From Chitinophagaceae bacterium (lineage in GTDB: Bacteria > Bacteroidota > Bacteroidia > Chitinophagales > Chitinophagaceae), in the NCBI GenBank assembly GCA_003455235.1, contig DMRT01000157.1:1-11056 (forward strand): a stretch of 11,056 nucleotides of DNA, given 5' to 3'. The first letter of the stretch is position 1, and the number at the start of each line of letters is the position of its first letter. The position numbers were made by a program, and so were the translations under genes. The notes under the pieces are model-generated. The model saw nothing but the letters and a program-made list of their open reading frames with translations, was not told the origin of the DNA and did no database searches. Below, piece after piece: positions 6,821-11,056 of the stretch.

Positions 6821-8641
6821 TTAATAGCCGGGGTTCTGTTTTAACTGTCCCTGGTAGGAAGAGATGGTGGCTGCATCAAACGGATACAGTTCACTCTTAC
6901 CCGGAACAAAGAAAGAAGCAAATCCCTGCCACAGTGGTTTACCATCGATAGAACTGGCTGTTGTTAAGTGATTGGCCCAATCCACCCTTGTCCATCCGGT
7001 TGTTGGTGATGGAACCTGTGTAGGCCTCCAGAATGGCTGAGCTGTCAGTGCCGTATTTGTTCCTCCATAGAACTGGATCTCTTCGCCCACATTTTTCCAG
7101 TAGATATATTGCGGCACGTTTGCATAAGGAGCTACCCGGTCCCTGATCTGCTGGATCTTGGTTCTGGCTTCGGCAATTTTGGTTGCCAGCAGGTTCCAGC
7201 GCAGCAGGTCGTAACGGCGAATGCCTTCATGGCCGAATTCGAGGAAACGTTCGTTTACAATTGCATCAAAAAATCCTGCTTTGGAGGTAGGTGTAACACC
7301 GATCAACCCGGTATTTCCGCGGTATGCCCGTTTGCGTACTTCTTCAAAAGCAGAGATGGCCTGTGCAGTTGGGCCGCCGTTGATCTCGTTTACGGCCTCT
7401 GCATACATCAGCAGCACATCCGAGAAACGGATCATCGACCAGTTATATCCAACATTCAATACCGTACCTGGTAACAATGGCACACGCCAGTCGCGGCGGT
7501 ACTTCCCGGTATTCAGTTCACCAAGCCTGCGTTGTGATTTAATATTAGTGGCCGATGTTACCTGGTAGTGTGTAACCGTTACATCACGCCTGGTATCCAC
7601 CGAGTCGAATGCATAGAAATAGTTAGGCAGCATGATGATACCGCCACCGCCTGCGCCATAACGGGATGCGTTGCTCAGGTTGGGACCATCGTAGTTACCC
7701 ATGCGGCTATCGCTGTTGCCATTTCCACCGCCTGCTCCGATCTCCCAGATGATCTCTCCGTATGGATCGTACACAAAAGATGTTACGTTACGCCAGATAT
7801 TTTCATAGTTAGGGTTCAGGTCGTGCTGGTCCCTTCTGGCCATCAGTTCTTCGCATTCTGTTTTGGCAATCTGGTAATAAGTAAGATAATCAGCCCTTCT
7901 TTCCATCTGTGCATTCTGGCGTAATGAATAGCCGCCGCGGAACAAAGCCAGGCGGGCCCGTAATGCCTTTACCACACCTTTGGTGATGCGTTCGCTCCGG
8001 GCGCCGGCATCGGTTCTCCAGGGAACCAGGTCTTTGGCAATGGCCAGGTCGGCAATCAGCCGGTCGTATACAGTATCCCTGTCTGTTTTAGGAATAAACA
8101 GGTTGGTTTGTTTGTAAGAAGGAATCATGGGTGCCGGTACATCGCCCCAGTTAAGCATCAGTTGAAACAGGTACTGGGCACGCAGGGTGAGCGATTCGCC
8201 ATACAATCTTTTCAGAATGGCCTGGTCGCTGGCAGAACCGCTGGAATACTGCGGCATCTGCGGGATCTGTTCAATGCAGAGGTTGGCTTTTTCCAATCCA
8301 CGGTAAAGCTGGCGGAAAGGGTTGCTGATCTCGGCGTTGGTGAGTAATAACTGGTACCGGCCCACGCCCCTTCTTCCATTATCAATATTTCCGCTTACGA
8401 TACCTTCGTCGGAATCGTATGGGTAATACATGCTGATACGGATGCCATAACCATTATCCCCCTGCAGTTCATCGTACACACCAATAACGGCGGTCAGTGC
8501 ATTCGACACATCAGAGAATGCCTGCGGAATGCTGTATTGAGATACAGGCTCCACTTCGGTATATTTTTTACAACCCGAAGTGAACAACAACGCAATGAGC
8601 GTCATTGTGCCTGCCAGTGATTGATAAATTCTATTTTTCAT
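6821..8641 (-). CDS. susD: SusD/RagB-family glycan-binding outer-membrane lipoprotein
   Basis: This encodes a 606-residue lipoprotein of the SusD family, which binds oligosaccharides at the cell surface and forms the lid of the SusC transporter. The signal peptide ends at the lipobox TSGC with Cys24, followed by KKYTEVEP, a typical SusD N-terminus. The N-terminal SusD-like region with TPR helices covers about 40-240 (SLTLRAQYLFQLMLNWGDVP at about 150-169). The C-terminal SusD/RagB domain carries RFSDVLLMYAEAVNEING at 405-422 and NERFLEFGHEGIRRYDLLRW at 463-482, both family signatures. The glycine-rich stretch at about 302-334 is probably a surface loop. The gene starts 19 bases after the susC stop. 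Its leader is A-rich (AAAAAACAAAAACG) without a Shine-Dalgarno sequence, as usual in Bacteroidota. The symbol is for the family; this is not the starch-system protein, and the neighbouring enzymes indicate pectin as the ligand. Confidence 0.96.
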   Translation of the reverse strand: MKNRIYQSLAGTMTLIALLFTSGCKKYTEVEPVSQYSIPQAFSDVSNALTAVIGVYDELQGDNGYGIRISMYYPYDSDEGIVSGNIDNGRRGVGRYQLLLTNAEISNPFRQLYRGLEKANLCIEQIPQMPQYSSGSASDQAILKRLYGESLTLRAQYLFQLMLNWGDVPAPMIPSYKQTNLFIPKTDRDTVYDRLIADLAIAKDLVPWRTDAGARSERITKGVVKALRARLALFRGGYSLRQNAQMERRADYLTYYQIAKTECEELMARRDQHDLNPNYENIWRNVTSFVYDPYGEIIWEIGAGGGNGNSDSRMGNYDGPNLSNASRYGAGGGGIIMLPNYFYAFDSVDTRRDVTVTHYQVTSATNIKSQRRLGELNTGKYRRDWRVPLLPGTVLNVGYNWSMIRFSDVLLMYAEAVNEINGGPTAQAISAFEEVRKRAYRGNTGLIGVTPTSKAGFFDAIVNERFLEFGHEGIRRYDLLRWNLLATKIAEARTKIQQIRDRVAPYANVPQYIYWKNVGEEIQFYGGTNTALTAQPFWRPTQVPSPTTGWTRVDWANHLTTASSIDGKPLWQGFASFFVPGKSELYPFDAATISSYQGQLKQNPGY

Positions 8642-8660
8642 ATTGAATCGTTTTTGTTTT

Positions 8661-11056
8661 TTAGAAAGTTACGTTTACACCCACCAGCCATGTACGGGCC
8701 CTTGGATAAGCTGCAAAATCAACACCGGGTGTTAATGGATCACTTCTCCTGGATGTTACATCCGGGTCAAATCCGGAGTAACCGGTAATGGTAGCCAGGT
8801 TATTTACGGTACCATAGAAACGGATATTGGTCATTTTGATTTTCGACAGCAGGCTCTTTGGCAGCGAGTATCCCAGCGTGAGGTTGTTGATACGCAGGTA
8901 CGATCCGTCTTCCACAGCCCATGAATGCAACCACCAGCGCTGTACCCGTACCGGGCTCCAGATTTTGGCATTGGCATTCAATGCAGCCAGCTCAGTCGGG
9001 TCGGTTACCACCTGGCCCTGTGCATTGATGTTGGTCCACCTGTCTTTCATGATGTTGAGCATGTTCAGGTTGGCAAAAGCGCCATCGGTCCATTCAATCT
9101 TGTTGGCATTGTAAATATCATTACCCACTACAAAGTTTACGAAAACCGACAGGTCGAAATTTTTATACGTAACCTGGTTTGTCCAGCCACCGGTGAATTT
9201 CGGATTGGCATTACCAATCACCTGGCGGTCGCCATCAGCGGTAATGGTACCATCCCCGTTCAGGTCTCTCCATTTCAGCATACCGGGTTGCGGTGTACCA
9301 TATACCCCGTTGAACGGTATGCCGGCTTTGATGGTGTATGTTTTTGTAGCGGCGTTGTAATCAAAATCATTTACGGTATAGAAACCATCGGTAACAAAAC
9401 CGTACATCAGTCCAACCGGCTCTCCCACTCTCACAATATAATCATCCACCCCATCTGATCCCTGCCATCCAGAGTTGCGGGTTTGTTCCTGCAGGCCGCC
9501 CAGGCTCTTCACTTTGTTTTTGTTGAAAGCGATATTGAAATTGGTTGACCAGGTAAATGCTTTCCGCTGGAACGGAATGGCACTCAACTGTATTTCCACA
9601 CCCCTGTTCTCTGTAGCACCGATGTTCTGCAGTTGTGAAGTGTAACCGGTTGTTGGCGGAATGGCCACGGCCAGCAGCAGGTCTTTGGCGGTGTTTTTAT
9701 AATAGTCAACGGTGAGCTGAACTTTGTTACCGAATAAAGAAAGGTCGATGCCATAGTTCTGCGTAGTGTTCTTTTCCCAGCGCAGGTCGGGGTTCGACAG
9801 GGCGGTGGGTGCAAAGCCCGGCAGGATGGAGTGGTTGAAGGCATACTGACCGGTAACACCATACAATTGCTGGTAAAGCAGGTTGCCGATGCGGTTGTTA
9901 CCCACCGAACCGAAGCCGATCCTTACCTTACCATCGGTAAGCCATTTCACATTATCCATGAATTTTTCTTTGCTGAACCTCCAGGCCACGGAGCCGGATG
10001 GGAATACCAGGGAACCGTTGCTGGAGCTGAATTTCGAAGAGCGGTCAGACCTCAGGTTGAAATTGGCCAGGTATTTATCATCGTATGCATAGCTGACCTT
10101 CCCGAAGAAAGAGGCAATGCGTGCCGGTGGTTCTTCAAATGAAGTAGGTAAGGGTTGTGCCGAACCGGTAGGTGCAGAACCGAGGCCCATGTTTGCCAGC
10201 GCTTTTTCTGCAGATATGTCAGCGGGAAAATAGCGTGTTTCGGTGGCACTCTGTTTTGAACGGGCATCCACCACTTCCTGTCCAACCAGCACAGTAATGT
10301 CGTGGTGCTTTTTAAAATCGTTCAGGGTGTATTGCAATGTGTTTGAGTTACTGATGGTATAGTTTTCCTGCAGGCCGATAGAGGCAACCGGCAGTGAAGC
10401 AAAGTTGCGGGCGGTGGAAGTGATCTTGCTGTAGAACAGGTTGGTTCTTACATTGGCAAGGTCATAACCCACGGTGGTTCTGAAAGTAAGGTTCTTCAGA
10501 ATGTTGTAGCTGGCATAACCGGTCAGGTACAATGCCTTGGTATACTGCCTGCGGTATTCAGCATAGGTAAGAATTACCGGGTTGGTGGCACCGGAGGAAG
10601 CCAGGTAGTAGGCTTCGTCAAAATCATCGGCACCAAAGCCGGGCCTGGGCAGTTCAAACGGGCGGTAATTGATGGTATGACGCAGGCGGTTGGTGGCACG
10701 GGTACCGCTGTTGGTGGTACCAATACCCTGAATCTCCTGGTCGAGGTAACGGGCTGTAAACCCGATCCTCAGTTTATCTGTTGCCCGGTGATCGATTTTG
10801 AAGTTCACCAGTTTTCTTTTAAAGCCTGATTCAATCTGCACACCTTCTTCCTGGTTGGAAGTAAGGCTGAGGTTGAAGGTGGTGGCCTGGTTACCACCGC
10901 TTACGGCGATATTATGTGTAGAGAATTTTGCTTTACGGCCAAACACCCTGTCCTGCCAGTTGATGGCGTTTACGTTTTTATAATTCTGTAATGTATCCCA
11001 GGTGGTGCCATAGGTTTGTGCAAAGCTGGTGCTGTCTGCAATACTGCCGCGGCTTC
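8661..11056 (-). CDS. susC: SusC/RagA-family TonB-dependent outer-membrane transporter, N-terminus outside window
   Basis: This is the C-terminal 797 residues of a SusC-type TonB-linked transporter; the open frame reaches the window edge, so the apparent GTG start near 10946 is internal. The visible part begins just after the plug domain. NWQDRVF (visible residues 32-38) and HNIAVSGG (47-54) mark the entry to the barrel, then come SusC-typical strands such as NLRSDRSSKFSSSNG, GFGSVGNNRIG, DLSLFGNKVQLTVDYYKNTAKDLLL and SGFDPDVTSRRSDPLTPGVDF. The protein ends in ARTWLVGVNVTF, with the terminal Phe expected of an outer-membrane barrel. Full-length relatives are about 1000-1050 residues, so the signal peptide, the carboxypeptidase-regulatory-like domain and most of the plug are missing. 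It imports oligosaccharides into the periplasm using TonB energy, paired with the SusD encoded just downstream. The operon promoter must lie beyond position 11056. Confidence 0.96.
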   Translation of the reverse strand, partial: SRGSIADSTSFAQTYGTTWDTLQNYKNVNAINWQDRVFGRKAKFSTHNIAVSGGNQATTFNLSLTSNQEEGVQIESGFKRKLVNFKIDHRATDKLRIGFTARYLDQEIQGIGTTNSGTRATNRLRHTINYRPFELPRPGFGADDFDEAYYLASSGATNPVILTYAEYRRQYTKALYLTGYASYNILKNLTFRTTVGYDLANVRTNLFYSKITSTARNFASLPVASIGLQENYTISNSNTLQYTLNDFKKHHDITVLVGQEVVDARSKQSATETRYFPADISAEKALANMGLGSAPTGSAQPLPTSFEEPPARIASFFGKVSYAYDDKYLANFNLRSDRSSKFSSSNGSLVFPSGSVAWRFSKEKFMDNVKWLTDGKVRIGFGSVGNNRIGNLLYQQLYGVTGQYAFNHSILPGFAPTALSNPDLRWEKNTTQNYGIDLSLFGNKVQLTVDYYKNTAKDLLLAVAIPPTTGYTSQLQNIGATENRGVEIQLSAIPFQRKAFTWSTNFNIAFNKNKVKSLGGLQEQTRNSGWQGSDGVDDYIVRVGEPVGLMYGFVTDGFYTVNDFDYNAATKTYTIKAGIPFNGVYGTPQPGMLKWRDLNGDGTITADGDRQVIGNANPKFTGGWTNQVTYKNFDLSVFVNFVVGNDIYNANKIEWTDGAFANLNMLNIMKDRWTNINAQGQVVTDPTELAALNANAKIWSPVRVQRWWLHSWAVEDGSYLRINNLTLGYSLPKSLLSKIKMTNIRFYGTVNNLATITGYSGFDPDVTSRRSDPLTPGVDFAAYPRARTWLVGVNVTF

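Noticed and set aside
6797..6824. A plus-strand AACAAAAACTAACATGAG that resembles the leader and start of the oxidoreductase gene
   Set aside because: The frame stops after five codons and runs into susD antisense. The similarity is to a generic A-rich leader, so chance is the simplest explanation.
8661..10946. Reading the SusC gene as complete from a GTG start near 10946
   Set aside because: The same frame stays open for 36 more codons to the window edge and encodes typical SusC sequence (NWQDRVF spans the supposed start), so the gene is truncated by the window.

Overview
The window reads as the inside of a polysaccharide utilisation locus (PUL) from a member of the Bacteroidota. The evidence is a SusC/SusD pair, leaders that are A-rich rather than Shine-Dalgarno-like, and a run of exported carbohydrate-active enzymes on one strand. 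The protein style would fit the Chitinophagaceae, but that placement is a guess. Every supported gene lies on the minus strand, so transcription runs from position 11056 towards position 1. The first gene (susC) and the last (GH43) are both cut by the window edges.

In transcription order: 11056-8661 is a SusC-type TonB-dependent transporter lacking its N-terminus. 8641-6821 is a SusD-type surface glycan-binding lipoprotein. A 91-bp gap with a strong hairpin follows (6788-6761). Then come a PL1-type pectate lyase lipoprotein (6729-5299), an exported alpha/beta-hydrolase esterase (5302-4322), a CE8 pectinesterase (4318-3293), a second, different exported esterase (3290-2367), a second CE8 pectinesterase (2366-1413), a cytoplasmic Gfo/Idh/MocA oxidoreductase (1408-365), and the first 121 residues of an exported GH43 glycosidase (365-1).

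The enzyme set points to methyl- and probably acetyl-esterified homogalacturonan (pectin) as the substrate. SusCD would bind and import oligosaccharides. The CE8 enzymes would remove methyl esters, the two serine esterases probably remove acetyl or other acyl groups, and the PL1 lyase would cut the exposed polygalacturonate. The GH43 suggests that pentose side chains (xylose or arabinose) are also trimmed. From the lyase to the GH43, neighbouring genes overlap by 1-4 bases or sit 0-4 bases apart, which indicates one translationally coupled operon. The hairpin between susD and the lyase gene is the only obvious break and may set the level of enzyme expression relative to susCD.

I saw no RNA gene, CRISPR array, insertion sequence, regulator gene or promoter that I could support. 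Outside the 91-bp gap there is almost no non-coding DNA. Nothing here looks like an entirely new system. The points most worth a second look are the alternating esterase/pectinesterase order, the oxidoreductase of unknown substrate, and the hairpin.
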